Shown one piece after another: positions 10,788 to 21,965 of a stretch of 64,000 nucleotides of DNA. The position numbers were made by a program, and so were the translations under genes. The first letter of the stretch is position 1. Every line of letters starts with the position of its first letter. This DNA comes from Rana temporaria (taxonomy: Eukaryota; Chordata; Amphibia; Anura; Ranidae): assembly GCF_905171775.1 (NCBI RefSeq), contig NC_053491.1, positions 397,385,338 through 397,449,337 of the forward strand. The letters are read 5' to 3'. The notes under the pieces were generated by a model. It saw nothing but the letters and a program-made list of their open reading frames with translations. It ran no database searches and was not told where the DNA came from.

Positions 10788-11880
10788 CCACTTAAGCTCC
10801 GGACCATATTGCTGGTCAAAGACCAGGGCACTTTTTGCGATTCGGCACTGCGTCGCTTTAACTGACAATTGCGCGGTCGTGCCACGTGGCTCCCAAACAA
10901 AATTGGCGTCCTTTTTTTTCCACAAATAGAGCTTTCTTTTGGTGGTATTTGATCATGCGGTTTTTAGTTTTTGCGCTATAAACAAAAATAGAGCGACAAT
11001 TTAGAAAAAAATGAATATTTTTTACTTTTTACCATAATAAATATCCCCCAAAAATATATTAAAAAACTTTTTTTTTCCTCAGTTTAGGCCGATACGTATT
11101 CTTCTACATATTTTTCGTAAAAAATTGATTGTTTGCGCAAAAGTTATAGCATTTACAAAATAGGCGCAGGGATATGCAATTAGCGGACCTCCAGCTGTTG
11201 CAAAACTACAAGTCCCATCATGCCTCTGACTCTGGGTGTTATGCTTGTGGCTGTCAGAGTCTTGCTATGCCTCATGGGAATCGTAGTTCTGAAACAGCTG
11301 GTCCGCTAATTGCGTAGTTTTATGGCATTTTTATTAATATTTTTTTTACTAGTAATGGCGGCAATCAGCGATTTTTTTTCCGGTACTGCGACAATACGGC
11401 AGACACTTCGAACACTTTTGACACATTTTTGGGACCATTGGCATTTTTATAGCGATCAGTGCGATAAAAATGCATTGATTACTATACTGGCAGGGAAGGG
11501 GTTAACACTAGGGGGCTGGGAAGGGGTTAAGTATGTTCCCTGGGTGTGTTCTAACTGTAGGGGGGGGGTAGACTCACTAGGGGAAATTACTGATCGCTGT
11601 TCATACATTGTATGAACAGACGGTCAGGCATTTCTCCCCTGACAGGACCGGGAGCTGTGTGTTTACACACACAGCTCCCGGTCCCCGCTCTGTAACGAGC
11701 AATCGCGGGTGCCTGGGGTGATCGCGACCACCAGGCACGTGCGCGGGAGTCAGGAGCGGGGGGCGCACACGCCCCTAGTGGCCGCTTCAGGAGCCGACGT
11801 AGAGCTACGGGCTCTCGCACAGGAGAGCCAACCTGCCGCCGTAGAACTGCGGCGGCTGGTCGGCATCTAGTTAACTAGTA
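10788..11880 (+). repeat. long interspersed repeat ('ttaaccacttaag...' type)
   Basis: The left end 'ttaaccacttaagctccgg' and right end 'cggcatctagttaac' are short inverted repeats. Recognisable interior text includes 'gattcggcactgcgtcgc', 'aaatagagctttcttttgg', 'ggccgatacgtattcttc' and 'actagtaatggcggcaatc'. I recall this repeat as widespread in ranid genomes. A hAT-like element interrupts it at 11175-11314. The 101-103 codon frames are not genes. A short fragment of the same repeat recurs near 14149-14180. Confidence 0.65.
11175..11314. mobile_element. hAT-type MITE relative, nested
   Basis: About 140 bp with ends 'tgcaattagcggacctcc' and 'ggtccgctaattgcg' as inverted repeats. The interior 'ccagctgttgcaaaactac' matches the 2966-3113 element. 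It interrupts the repeat at 10788-11880 between 'gata' and 'tagttttatggc'. Confidence 0.65.
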
Positions 11881-11958
11881 TAATCCCTCCTCCACCAAAT
11901 GATTTGGACCAGTGAGTGCACAAACCCGAATCCAATTCACAATAGTGTGAACCCTGCC

Positions 11959-12434
11959 TTAAAGCGGGATTCCACCCGCAATTTTTTTTTTTTTAAAAGT
12001 CAGCAGCTACTAACAGTGTAGCTGCTGACTTTTAATAAGGACACTTACCTGTCCTACTTGCCCGCGCTGATGGCCCCCCCCGATGCCGATCCCACGATAG
12101 ATGCAGGTCCCGCGCCGCCATTCATACTAGGGGAAACAGGCAGTAAAGCTTCACTGCCCATTTCCTACTGCGCATGCGCGAGTCTCGCGCCGACTTGTGA
12201 ATGGACGGCTGCTCTCTGAGAACACACACAGTTCCCAGAAAGCAGCGCGCCCCATTCACTAGGAGAAGATGAAGAAGATGGACCGCAGCTACAGAAGAGG
12301 CAGATTACGAACTTCCGCATAGCAACAGGTATTTCGGGTGAGTATAATTTTTTTTTTTTTTTCACATTTTTTTTTTCAATTTCTTTTATGATTTTTGGGC
12401 AAATGTTTTTTCCTGGGTGGAACTCCACTTTAAA
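11959..12434 (+). repeat. interspersed repeat, 'gtcagcagctac' family, copy 2
   Basis: This is the most complete of three copies. The left end 'cttaaagcgggattccacc' pairs with the right end 'gggtggaactccactttaa'. The hairpin 'agtcagcagctac...gtagctgctgactttt' and 'ggacacttacctg' follow the left end. No coding content. Confidence 0.65.
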
Positions 12435-13096
12435 GTAAAAATGAATCCCCCAGCCATACACAATTAAATTAAGATTGTATGAGATCTTTCCCTTGGATCT
12501 AGCAAGCGCGTGTCTTCTCTAAGCTTCCTGTCTAACCTTTCATTCTTTAGCTCATGTGTTACAATGTAGGACATCGCTTTGTAAATTGACTTTTGGGCCC
12601 GAAATAATTACAGTGAGTACTACTAAAATAGTTAGCATAATTGGTTTCATACTTGCCAAAATGCTGGGAAGCGCTGCCCGGCCTTTATTGGGTGGTGCAG
12701 GGTTTGCCTTCTCAGGAACCTGTATTATTTTAGTGAATAATAATAATAATAATAATTGCTAATCCACTTTTCTGTACTTCCTAACAGAATAGGAGCCAAA
12801 CACTTCCTGGTTGCTGGTAAAACAAACTAAATTTGGGAAATTATTTCTGCAATGAAGAAGAGACAAAATAAGATTCCTTCAGATATAGCTTTCTAACACA
12901 CCTGCTCTTGACTGGATTACAGTTTGTTATTCTCAGGGACTCCTCCCTTCCAATTCACCCCTTGTTTCTGCCCCCTACCCACCTCCAAACACTGTCCCTT
13001 GGTTCCACCCCCTACCCACCTCCCAGTACCACCTCTTTTAGAGAATACAGGAACAAGTATTTTGCGGTGCCAAATCATTTCTATAGACTTTTCTAA
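12435..13096. other. unassigned intergenic sequence with (AAT)n
   Basis: A short AAT microsatellite lies at about 12738-12758. C-rich text near 12950-13030 repeats 'cccctacccacctcc'. No recognisable gene. Confidence 0.4.
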
Positions 13097-13099
13097 TAA

Positions 13100-13467
13100 G
13101 GCCCCTTTCACATGGGCGGACCGTTTAGGTCCGCCTGACAGTGTTTTAGGCGGATCTGAACGGGCGCTCCGTGCTCCTCTATGGAACCAGGGATATCAGC
13201 GATGACATGTCCGCCGTGCGCCGCCAAAGTGTGTAGGAGGAAAACACTACTTTTCCTTCCATTTGGCGGATCGGATCGAGTGACAATGGACTCTACGGTC
13301 CGTCATCATCCAATCCCCCATAGAGGAGAGTTTCGCTCTGACAGGTCGGTCCCTGCACAATGTGCAGAGACCGACCTGTCATCTGCCTGCTCAGCGGGGA
13401 TCGACGGAGCGATCCCCGCTGAGCTAAAGAGGAGCCCGCACACGGTTAGCCCCGTGTGAAAGGGCCC
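13100..13467. mobile_element. Harbinger-like MITE ('cctttcacacgggg' family), copy 1
   Basis: The ends 'ggcccctttcacatggg' and 'cccgtgtgaaagggccc' are inverted repeats, flanked by TAA at 13097-13099 and 13468-13470. The interior is palindromic around 'gacaggtcggtccctgcac'. Related copies lie at 41897-42002, 44340-44899, 50043-50425 and 55768-56109. Confidence 0.75.
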
Positions 13468-13470
13468 TAA

Positions 13471-14107
13471 CAAGAAATGCAGTAAAACGGATCCACTACA
13501 GCCAACAGGAATATACCCCTTCAGCAGCAATAGATCCACGAGCAACAATAGCCCCCCCACCTAGCAACAATAGATAAACCCCACCAACAATAGATCTCCT
13601 GGAACAATAGATCCCCCAGTGACAAAACATCCCACAGCAACCAGCATCAGCAGACCCTCCAGCACACACCAACACCCCTCATCATTACATACATTTAGTT
13701 CTGGAAGTGCTGGAAGCTCGTTCCCCTGCATTCCCGCTGAAAAAAAGGCCCTGGTTATACTTGTATGCTCTGCTGCCTGGTTGCTTTGACTTTTCTTGAT
13801 CTGAGCTTTGCCAGAGCTGGGCAAGACCCCGAGAGAGAAAAAGTTTTTACAGCTGGCAAGAGACCTGTCAGCATCCTTTATGGTCAGTCTTCACTACAAT
13901 ATGTCAGGTGAAGGGTTGGTTTAATACGTATATTTTTTGAGGTTGGTGGCTTTGGTGTAACTATGACAGCACTATGTGCTGCCCCTGTGTGGTCCAGGTG
14001 TTCACTTAGTAAAGCTATGTTTGCAGAGTGACTTGGATCAGGCTACAGAAAAGAATCTTCAGACTTCAGACTTCAGTCTTTATCAACAACAGTTCTGTGG
14101 ACCCAGG
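13471..14107. other. unassigned sequence with a weak A/C-rich array
   Basis: From 13500 to 13620 'caacaatagat' recurs irregularly, a decayed tandem repeat. The remainder has no recognisable content. Confidence 0.4.
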
Positions 14108-14620
14108 GTAAGGTGACCAGATTTTTTTAACGAACATATTTTTTTACTGGTAATGGTGGCAATTAGCGACTCTCTGTGCGTCGCGGCCGGCCTCACAGCC
14201 TGTCAAGTCTTACACTCCGGGCCCTGGCTACTACTGGGTGGGGAGCGGAGGAAGATCACTCCACCAGGGAAGGCAAGGAGATAAGCAGGCAGGCGGCTGG
14301 CCGGGACTTGAGCCAAGGCAGAAGAACATGCAAGCAGAGCTGGATGGGCATTCACCCGAAACTGAAGAAATACACTCCGACCAGCATGTGATCATCAGAA
14401 AGGGGCACAGAAAAAAAATAGACCCCCCCCCCCCCCTAAGCTAGTAGGAGTGGCGGAGCGGAGGTGTGTGATTCAGAATTAATTTTATTAATTCTGCACT
14501 GACTGTCTTTGAAATTGCCCCAGCCCCTGTTCAAATCCAACCCGGGACAGACTTGGTCCGGGGACAGTGTCCTTAATCTGGGGACTGTCCCCGGAAACAG
14601 GGGATGTCTGGTCACCCTAC
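14108..14620 (+). repeat. repeat with 'gtaaggtgaccagat' ends, composite
   Basis: 'gtaaggtgaccagat' on the left is mirrored by 'gtctggtcaccctac' on the right. Inside are a fragment of the 10788 repeat ('actggtaatggtggcaatta') and 'ggggacagtgtcc'-type text. A C-run lies near 14425. The combination looks composite rather than a single intact element. Confidence 0.45.
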
Positions 14621-15127
14621 CATAGGGTTCCTCCCGAGGTTGTACCTTGAGCAGTAGTGGAACAATCTTCTGCCTGACAGTACATGTTTAGTTCCAGCAC
14701 CAATATCACAAGGCAGAGCCAGAGACTTGGGACCAGTGATTATCAACACCAGGGGACACAACACTGACCACTAAAGTTACAGGGCATTCTATCCACTTAT
14801 CACAAATTTACATCCGTCATTCTCCCATTGGCCACCACCAATAAAAGGGGGACCTTTATCCATTGACCCCCAAGGTAAAGGAACACTTTTCGACTAACAG
14901 TCTAAGTAAGGTGGCACGTTTTAACTGACTTCAATTTTCCACTGACCACCAATATAAAGGAACACTACAGTTTTCACTGTCTGAATTTTATTTCTAACCA
15001 TTATTATTTATCACAAAAAAAAAAAAAAAAAAAAAGATTTTGTTGTGGGTAACACAAAAGGCAATAAGGAGTCAGGGCCAGATTAAGAACATCATGGGCC
15101 TGGTGCTGAGGATTTTGGTGGGGCCTT
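14621..15127. other. unassigned sequence with decayed tandem units and poly-A
   Basis: 'tgaccaccaatataaaggaacac' and similar units recur loosely from 14760 to 14970. A 21-base A run lies at 15015-15035. No gene signal. Confidence 0.4.
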
Positions 15128-15130
15128 TTA

Positions 15131-15403
15131 GGCTGCATTCACACCTCCGCGACAAGTAACGCCGCGTACGCGGCGTATTTTGCCGCGAATAGTGTAACTT
15201 TTTTTTTACAAATCCTTCCTATTGCTTTGTATGGCCGAACGCCAATGCCGCCTGAAAAAAAGGGTCCGGGACTTTTTTTCATGCCGCAGGTGTACGGTGT
15301 CTATGAGATGTGAACCATCTCATAGACAGCAATGGGAATTCTCCCCTCCAGCGGCACGAGCGGCCGGCGTCGGGCGTTTTGTTGCGGAGGTGTGAATGGG
15401 GTG
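15131..15403. mobile_element. Harbinger-like MITE ('gcattcacacctccgc' ends)
   Basis: A 273-bp element with ends 'ggctgcattcacacctccgc' and 'gcggaggtgtgaatggggtg' as near inverted repeats. It is flanked by TTA (15128-15130) and TAA (15404-15406). Confidence 0.65.
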
Positions 15404-16011
15404 TAATAAATAATAAATAAATGCGTGGGAATGACATGAACGCAGCCCAGCCAAGGCAAGTGACCAAAGGCACAGAACCCAGAAGGAAGACCGGGTAAAG
15501 ATGGAAGTGTCCAGGCCCCGCCTGATTCATCGCAGCACTGGAGGGCTCAGTCTGAAAATTGAAATGTACACTAATGTGCTAATATGCTGTGCATACTTGT
15601 ACATTGTGGCATAACCTACCCCAGGGCCTCTAAAAAGTAGTAATGTCAGGAAAGTTTACTACCGCTTTATTATCACAGGATCCCAGGAGCCTCTCATGGG
15701 GCCCCCTACTGACCCGGTGGACGGTGGCCCTTGGGCAGTGCCTAAGTGCACAGTTGCCAATATTTAAAAAATATTTTCAGGGCCACTTTTTTATATAAGT
15801 GCTATATTTAGAGTAGCTGAGATCCCCGATGTTCCTCTATACATCATAGTAGTAATCACAAAATTAAATGAGTACTAATAATGGGGCAGAACAAATATGA
15901 GAACTGATATTTCCTTTAGTTGAACTAACAAAAGTGTGTCCATTCTAGAGCTGGTAACATTGAGGATATTCAGTATAATTTTAAAGAACTGTTTTTGTGG
16001 GTAAGCGACAT
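15404..16011. other. unassigned intergenic sequence
   Basis: No inverted-repeat ends, tandem array or gene signal recognised. Confidence 0.35.
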
Positions 16012-16748
16012 AGAGGAGGAGTATGGACAGTATATAAGTGGGAAGTATGTGCAGGTGAGGGAGAGGAATGTGGAGGGTCTAACAGTGGGCACTATGTACA
16101 GGAGAGGAGTACAAAGGGTACGGAAAAAAGCACTATGTACAGGAGAGGAGTGTGAAGGGTATGACAATGGGCAGTATGTACAGGAAGAGTGAGGGGGTAT
16201 GACAGAGGGTAGTACGTACCAGAGAGAAGTGTGGAGGGTATAATGGGGCAGTATGTACAGGAGAGGAGTGTGGAGGGTATGACAGTGGGCAGTATGTACA
16301 GGAGAGGAATGTAGACTGTATGATAGTGGGCTCTATGTATAGGAGAGAAGTGTGGAGGGTATGACAGTGAACACTATGTATAGGAGAGGAGTGTGGAGGG
16401 TATGACAGTGGGCACAATGTATAGGAGAGGAGTGTGGAGGGTATGACAGTGAGCAGTATGTACAGGAGAGGAGTGTGGAGGGTGCGACAGTGGGCACTAA
16501 GTACAGGAGAGAAGTGGATGACAGCAGGCACTATGTACAGGAGAGGAGTGTGAAGGGTATGACAGTGGGCGCTATGTATAGGAGAGGAGTGTGAAGGGTA
16601 TGACAGTGGGCACTATGTACAGGAGAGGAGTGTGTAGGGTATGACAGTGGGTACTATGTATAGGAGAGAAGTGTGGAGAGTATGACAGTGGGCACTATGT
16701 ACAGGAGAGGAGTGTGGAGAGTATGACAGTGAGCACTATGTACAGGAG
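16012..16748 (+). repeat. 41-bp minisatellite array, about 17-18 units
   Basis: The unit is close to 'aggagaggagtgtggaggg' followed by 'tatgacagtgggcactatgtac', giving a period near 41 bases. Units vary by substitution and a few small indels; short units occur near 16190-16250 and 16510. The array produces a 132-codon minus frame that is only a translation of the repeat. There are no unique spacers, so it is not CRISPR-like. Confidence 0.85.
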
Positions 16749-17099
16749 TGGAAGGATATTTAGGGACTGAGTAGTGGTTAAGCGGGTCATACATGGATTG
16801 AAATTACGCCAATTATGCAGAGACCAGCCATAGTCAATCTATGTATGGGCTAGCTTGTTTTACACAAGTCAATCTATTAATCAACTTGAGTACAACCAGC
16901 CTGTTTTTTTTTTCTTAAAACAATCAGTGCTGCCAGCTAAAGTTAGCAACACTGATCATTGTACGCACTGGCAGAACACAATAACACTGCAGGAGTGATT
17001 CCCCCATCCACAGGTCAGCAGGTGAGAGGGTGTGTGGGGACAGGCTGGGGAGAGATACTAGTCAGTGGCTGGGTAGGCACTGGTAGTATCAGAGGCAGA
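16749..17099. other. unassigned sequence
   Basis: Text near 16795 ('catacatggattgaaatta') resembles an internal piece of a 'ggccatacac' MITE. Otherwise nothing is recognisable. Confidence 0.35.
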
Positions 17100-18055
17100 T
17101 ACACACAGGTTACATACGCCACGATCGTTAGAGCGAGAACAATAATTCTAGTACTAGACCTCCTCTGTAACTCTAAACATGTAACCTAAAAAAATGTAAA
17201 GCATCGCTTAGGATACCAAAAAAAATTGTGCTAACTTAACTAACTAACTGTTTTTTTAATGAATGAAACATTTTTTTCCAAAAAAACATGTTTGAAAAAT
17301 TGCTGCGCAAATACCGTGCTAGAGCTGCACAATTAATCGTTAAAAAAATCGTGATCTCGATTCAACCCCCCTGACGATCTTCAATGCAGAGTTTGCTGAT
17401 TCTTTCATATAACAAGTGGAGAGACTTTCAGCTGTCAAAAGAAAATATCTGGGCAGTCTGCCAAGTTTTTAACAGGAAACATTGTAACTGACACTTCCTT
17501 CTTAGATCAAAGGGATACACTTCTGTGTGTAAAGAACAAATCTGGGCAGTCTGCGAAGTTTGTAAACAAAATTAAACATTGTAACTAACTAAAATTGTAA
17601 CTAAATTTAACCACTTAAAGTCCAACACTTGTTTCTTAAGTTAGAAAGCAATATTATTTGCTAGAAAATTACTTGGAACCGCCAAACATTATATATATTT
17701 TAGCAGAGACTCTAGGGAATACAATGGCTATTGCTGCAATATTTTATGTCACACTGCATTTTCCCACTTCAATGAATAATAAAAACCATAAAAACAAAAC
17801 AGTGAAGTTAGTCCATTTTTTTTTTTTTTTTTATGTGAAAGATGATGTTACGCCGCAACAATCGTGAGAGAATTGTGATCTATCTTCTAAGCAAAAAAAT
17901 TGCAATTCTCATTTTAGCCAGAATCGTGCAGCTCTACACCGTGCAACATAAAAAGTGCAAAGACCACCATAGAGTAATTTTCTAGCAAAAAACAAATTAT
18001 GATTTTTACATGTAGTAGAGAAGTGTCAGAATTGGCCTGGGTGGCAAGGGGTTAA
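17100..18055 (-). repeat. long interspersed repeat, interrupted
   Basis: Text such as 'gcgagaacaataattctag', 'tagacctcctctgtaactc' and, beyond the insertion, 'agtaattttctagcaaaaaa' and 'ggcaaggggttaatcacc' belongs to a repeat I recall from ranid genomes. It is split by the hAT-type element at 17320-17936. The orientation is provisional. Confidence 0.5.
17320..17936. mobile_element. hAT-type non-autonomous element with 8-bp duplication
   Basis: A 617-bp element with ends 'tagagctgcacaattaatcg' and 'gaatcgtgcagctcta' as inverted repeats. The flanks taccgtgc (17312-17319) and caccgtgc (17937-17944) match at 7 of 8 bases. Its interior (about 17613-17770) carries a piece of a repeat similar to the host repeat. 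Confidence 0.75.
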
Positions 18056-18540
18056 TCACCATGAGTAATATACAAATAATTATTATAAGCACTGTGATCC
18101 TATCAGTCTGCTGTAGTGTGTCAGCTTGTATTTATATTGGCTGCTCCTCTGGTCATTGAGCTACAACCCCCCAAATTCGATCTTCGAAAAAAAAAAATCT
18201 TAAAAAAAAAAAAAAAAAAATTTTTTTTTTTTTTTTGTTGGGCAAATGGGCCTATCTTGAGAAAGGGGCCTGGAGCTGCAGCTCCATCAGCCCCATTGTT
18301 AATCCGGCCCTGTAAGGAGTGATCCACTATGGGTATATAACATTCTAAGTTAACACCACATTATTTATTATTTTATTTGTTTCTATATTCTCTCTATTCC
18401 AGTCTAATGAGGACCTTTGTGGCCACAGACCGCTGACATCCTTCAATATGTAGTGGGTTGGGAGGCATAGTGGGTGCAAAGATTTTAAAAGTCTTTGCGC
18501 GCCAGACACCTAAGCTCATCATTGCTGCTAACCTCTTCTT
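18056..18540. other. unassigned sequence with an A/T foldback
   Basis: Runs of A followed by T at about 18187-18237 form a perfect low-complexity hairpin and create spurious Lys/Phe-rich frames on both strands. No gene. Confidence 0.45.
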
Positions 18541-19017
18541 AAAGTGGAGGTTCACCCAAAAAATCAAGTTTTAACATTAGATTAGGCCTAATTACGGGAA
18601 GCAGAATAGGGTGTTTTGTTTAAAATCAATGCAGTACTTACCGTTTTAGAGATAGATGTTCTCCGTGGCTTCCGGGTATGGGCTGCGGGACTGGGCGTTC
18701 CTATTTGATTGACAGTCTTCCGACCGTCGCATACAGCGCGTCACCAGTTTCAGAAAGTAGCCGAACGTCGGTGCGCAGGCGCCGTATAGAGCCGCACCGA
18801 CGTTCGGCAACTCGTGACACGCTGTATGCGACCGTCGGAAGGCTGTCAATCAAATAGGAACGCCCAGTCCCGAAGACCATACCCGGAAGCGGCGGAGAAC
18901 ATCTATCTCTAACGGTAAGTACTGCATTGATTTTAAACAAAACACCCGATTCTGCTTCCCGTAATTAGGCCCAATCTAACGTTAAAAAATAAAATTCGGG
19001 TGAACCAACGCTTTAAA
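18541..19017. mobile_element. long foldback element, copy 2
   Basis: The arms 'aaagtggaggttcaccc' and 'gggtgaaccaacgcttt' bound a nearly complete hairpin. The arms include 'ggcctaattacgggaagcag' on the left and its inverse on the right. The centre near 18770-18790 contains 'gccgtatagagccgcacc'. It is related to copies at 4503, 29653 and 59040, with 29653 the closest in centre sequence. Confidence 0.75.
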
Positions 19018-19050
19018 GCGGTAGTAAAGTCTATGTAAAAAAAAAAGTTT

Positions 19051-20466
19051 TCTCTCATGACAGGTTTACTTTAGCATTGAGGGATCTATTTGAAAAAGGA
19101 TTACATTCTTGGCATTAACCCCTAAAATATGGTGCTGTTCTTTCTATACCTTTTTTAATAGAGAAAGACTTGTAGTCCAATTTAAAACATGCAAAAGAAG
19201 TTTTATTTATTTTAACAGTCCTTTTTATATTTTGCAAGAGAAAGGACACCCCTAAGTGGTTGCAATATCAATAGGCAGACTCCGAGACTTCAATAGGAAG
19301 ACAGCCGTACAGTAAAAGGCCCCAGCAAGGTGCCACTTCTGCACGTGTAGGTTTTGCTGTAGCTTTGCTGTCTCCTATGGCAACAGTATTTAACAGTTCC
19401 TAACACAAAGTTCAACAGTTCTCAGTAGTTTCACTACAGCCATTTGAGCTCCTAGTCTCTCTGATTCAGCTCCTTAAGGCTTCTGCTGTGGTATCTCTCT
19501 CAAGCGTCACCCACGCTTCTCTGCTGGGTCCCTAGCTTGGCACTCCAGATCCATTTCAAGCTTCAGCCCTGCTGAACGGCTCAGCCCCTGGCTTGACACA
19601 CAAGGCTGCTCTGCAAGTATCACCTCCACTGGTTGGGTCCCTGACTTGATCACCGCCTGAAGTTTCCAGATTCTCCACCATGCCCGTTTGGTGAGAATGT
19701 TGCTCCGGTACTTGCTTCAGTTACTCACTGTGGTCCCTGGTAAAAGTGATTGGTCCCTTAGTGACGACAGCTTCCCTTCTACCTCCTACCACGACAGGTT
19801 CTCCATCCGGCAGAATCGTCACCTTTGGTGGGACTGCAAGCTGCGGTCCCAACCCTGCGCTGCCCTCTTACTTCTGGATAGGCCCTTACACAGCCTGGCA
19901 GCCAGATGCCCCTGGGATAGGCCCAATTCCAGGCCTAGCAGCCTGGGGCAGATGACACACGTTCACCCAGATGGCAGTCCGGGTGGCACAGAACATAGAT
20001 CACCTGACTCTACCTAAATATATATAGGTTCTCCCAGCAGGCCAAGGGATTCAAGAAAACCCCCTGCCCATTTGCTGAGATATCCCATATACCCATAAAT
20101 GTCCTTCTCACATCTAATGCCACCAAGTGCCCAGCCACCTAGTGGCAGAAAAGTACAAGGCCAAACTTAGGGAGAAATCAATGGACCTCTAACAACCATC
20201 TACAGTAGCTACTCCCAACAAGGAATTTGGTGAGGAGCTCCCTGACTAAACCCCAGGGCGCTACATTTACAACTTGTTGGTTATGCTAATGTACCATGAA
20301 CTGTGGCTATAATACATTATAGTTATTTCTCTCATGAGAGGTTAACTTTAGCATTGAGGGATCTATGTGAAAAAGGGTTACATTATTGGCATTAACCTGT
20401 AAAATATGGTGCTGTTCTTCCTATACCCTTCTTAATAGAGAAAGACTGGCACTCCAATTTAAAACA
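19051..20466 (+). repeat. pair of about 139-bp direct repeats enclosing 1.1 kb
   Basis: 19051-19189 and 20328-20466 are about 90 percent alike by eye. Both begin 'tctctcatga' and include 'agcattgagggatctat' and 'aaatatggtgctgttctt'. The enclosed segment differs in character (see 19194-20272). The arrangement resembles a tandem duplication or a decayed element with terminal direct repeats. Confidence 0.6.
19194..20272 (-). mobile_element. possible solo LTR, reverse orientation
   Basis: Read on the minus strand, the block begins 'tgtagcgccctgggg' at about 20272. It contains a TATA-like 'cctatatatatttagg' (about 20013-20030) and ends near 19194-19230 with A-rich AATAAA-type text. These are LTR-like features, but no matching target duplication or internal polyprotein is seen. 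Plus-strand frames of 109 and 69 codons inside are not recognised. Confidence 0.35.
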
Positions 20467-20900
20467 AGATTGAAGAGACACATTCATACCGAGAGCAATT
20501 GTAGAAAAAACTGCTGGGGCTTGTTAGGAAATCTAAGATAAACACTGCTCTAAATATTTGATGCTATTCAATCAATTAAATCCCATGTTAAGGCTTGTTT
20601 CCGCTTACTGTATTGCATATTTTCTGCATCATAGAACTTACAGAGAAAATGCATTAAGTGATTTGATGTAAAGTGTACCATTGGAGGAGGGAAGGATTGG
20701 TGTCTGTTTCTCCACAGGGACCATTTCCACTTACAGCCTGTTCCAATAGACACTGTCGGGGACTGGAGGGATCGCTTTGATGCAGTTGGCCAAGACTTCT
20801 TGTTTTTATGCAAAAGTTTGCTAGAAAACGTGTAGGGGTACATTTGTGTGCAGAAGGATAACTCAGTATCTTCAGTGTTAAAATGTAGTCACACCTCTAT
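20467..20900. other. unassigned intergenic sequence
   Basis: No repeat ends and no gene signal; a 91-codon minus frame (20568-20843) matches nothing I know. Confidence 0.35.
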
Positions 20901-21376
20901 ATATAAATACATGTGCCCAGATAACACACATTACAGTATTTACATTTTCTGGGCAAGCAGTTAAAGCACTGAAATTGCACAGGAATGCACTGCATGCACC
21001 TGTGCGATTCTCATGCAGTTCTGTGCCGTGTGATTTTAGTACATTTATTTTGAATGGTCTAAAATCGCACCGCACTAAAAGTAGTACTGCAACTGGATCA
21101 ATAGTACTTCAGTACCATGCGACCGGGTGGGGGGAAAGGCATTGCATTAACAACATGCATTTGAGAGGGTCATTAACTTAATGTTGACACCCCTTACAGA
21201 TCAGATGCAGTGCGTTTTTAATGCTTTGAAGGAAACGCACACAGAACGTGGGTTTCCTGCACTGCGTTCTGGTGTTAACAGGCCCCGAAATAAGCCCCAT
21301 GTATCTCTGTATGTAAAAGCATTGTTGAGACAATCATTTTTAAAAACAGAGGCACAATATCTTTCTATGAGAACAG
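20901..21376. repeat. MITE-like palindromic patches
   Basis: 'gcactgcatgcacctgtgcg' and 'cacacagaacgtgggtttcc' show short self-complementary, GC-skewed text typical of ranid MITEs, but I could not define ends. Confidence 0.35.
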
Positions 21377-21539
21377 ATCTGGGAAGGCTGCCCCCTCTAA
21401 TGTAAGCAACCAATAGCTATTTTTAAAGCCCCGTTCGCAAACGCGGGCAGAATCACAGAAATTCTGCCCGTGTTCGCAAACAGGGCTTTATAAACAGCTT
21501 CTGGTTGTTTACGTTTGAGGGGGCAGCCTTCCCAGATCC
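21377..21539. mobile_element. palindromic MITE ('gatctgggaaggctgcc' ends)
   Basis: 'gatctgggaaggctgcccc' is the inverse of 'ggggcagccttcccagatc'. The centre is a hairpin around 'gcgggcagaatcacagaaat'. The interior mirrors imperfectly. It directly abuts the palindrome at 21541. Confidence 0.6.
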
Positions 21540-21540
21540 C

Positions 21541-21712
21541 AAAGCACTCTGCAAAACTGACAAATCACACCACGCTTGTTCAGGTGCTATTAATTTTTAA
21601 TCATTTTAAATAGCAGGAGCTTCTTTTAGGTGAGATTTATCGCGCAACAAATCATGAATGCCACCTGAGCAAGCATAGTGCGATTTGTCAGTTTTGCAGA
21701 GCGTTTTGGGAT
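21541..21712. mobile_element. palindromic MITE ('ctctgcaaaactgacaaatc' ends)
   Basis: 'gcactctgcaaaactgacaa' is mirrored by 'ttgtcagttttgcagagcgt'. The interior pairs 'cttgttcaggtg' with 'cacctgagcaag'. It lies next to the preceding palindrome. Confidence 0.6.
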
Positions 21713-21965
21713 CGCAACTCCGCAATCCTGCCCCCGATCACAAGCACCCAGGGGTTGTAGAGGCGCTCTCGCCCCTAAAAAAAATCTGTTGTCATTTAGA
21801 ACATTCCTGTTTATTGGTTCGGTTAGTGTTACAAAACAGAAAAAAATCCTGATTTTATATCAGCAATTTATGCAGCTCTTTCACATACTGTATGTTCAAA
21901 TCAGTTCCTGTCCTCAAGAGCTTACAATCTAAGGTCCCTATCTCACATGCATACATACACATACT

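Noticed and set aside
16133..16531. 132-codon minus frame
   Set aside because: Translation of the 41-bp minisatellite; residues repeat with the array period.
16012..16748. Possible CRISPR-like array
   Set aside because: Units are contiguous 41-mers without unique spacers, in vertebrate DNA.
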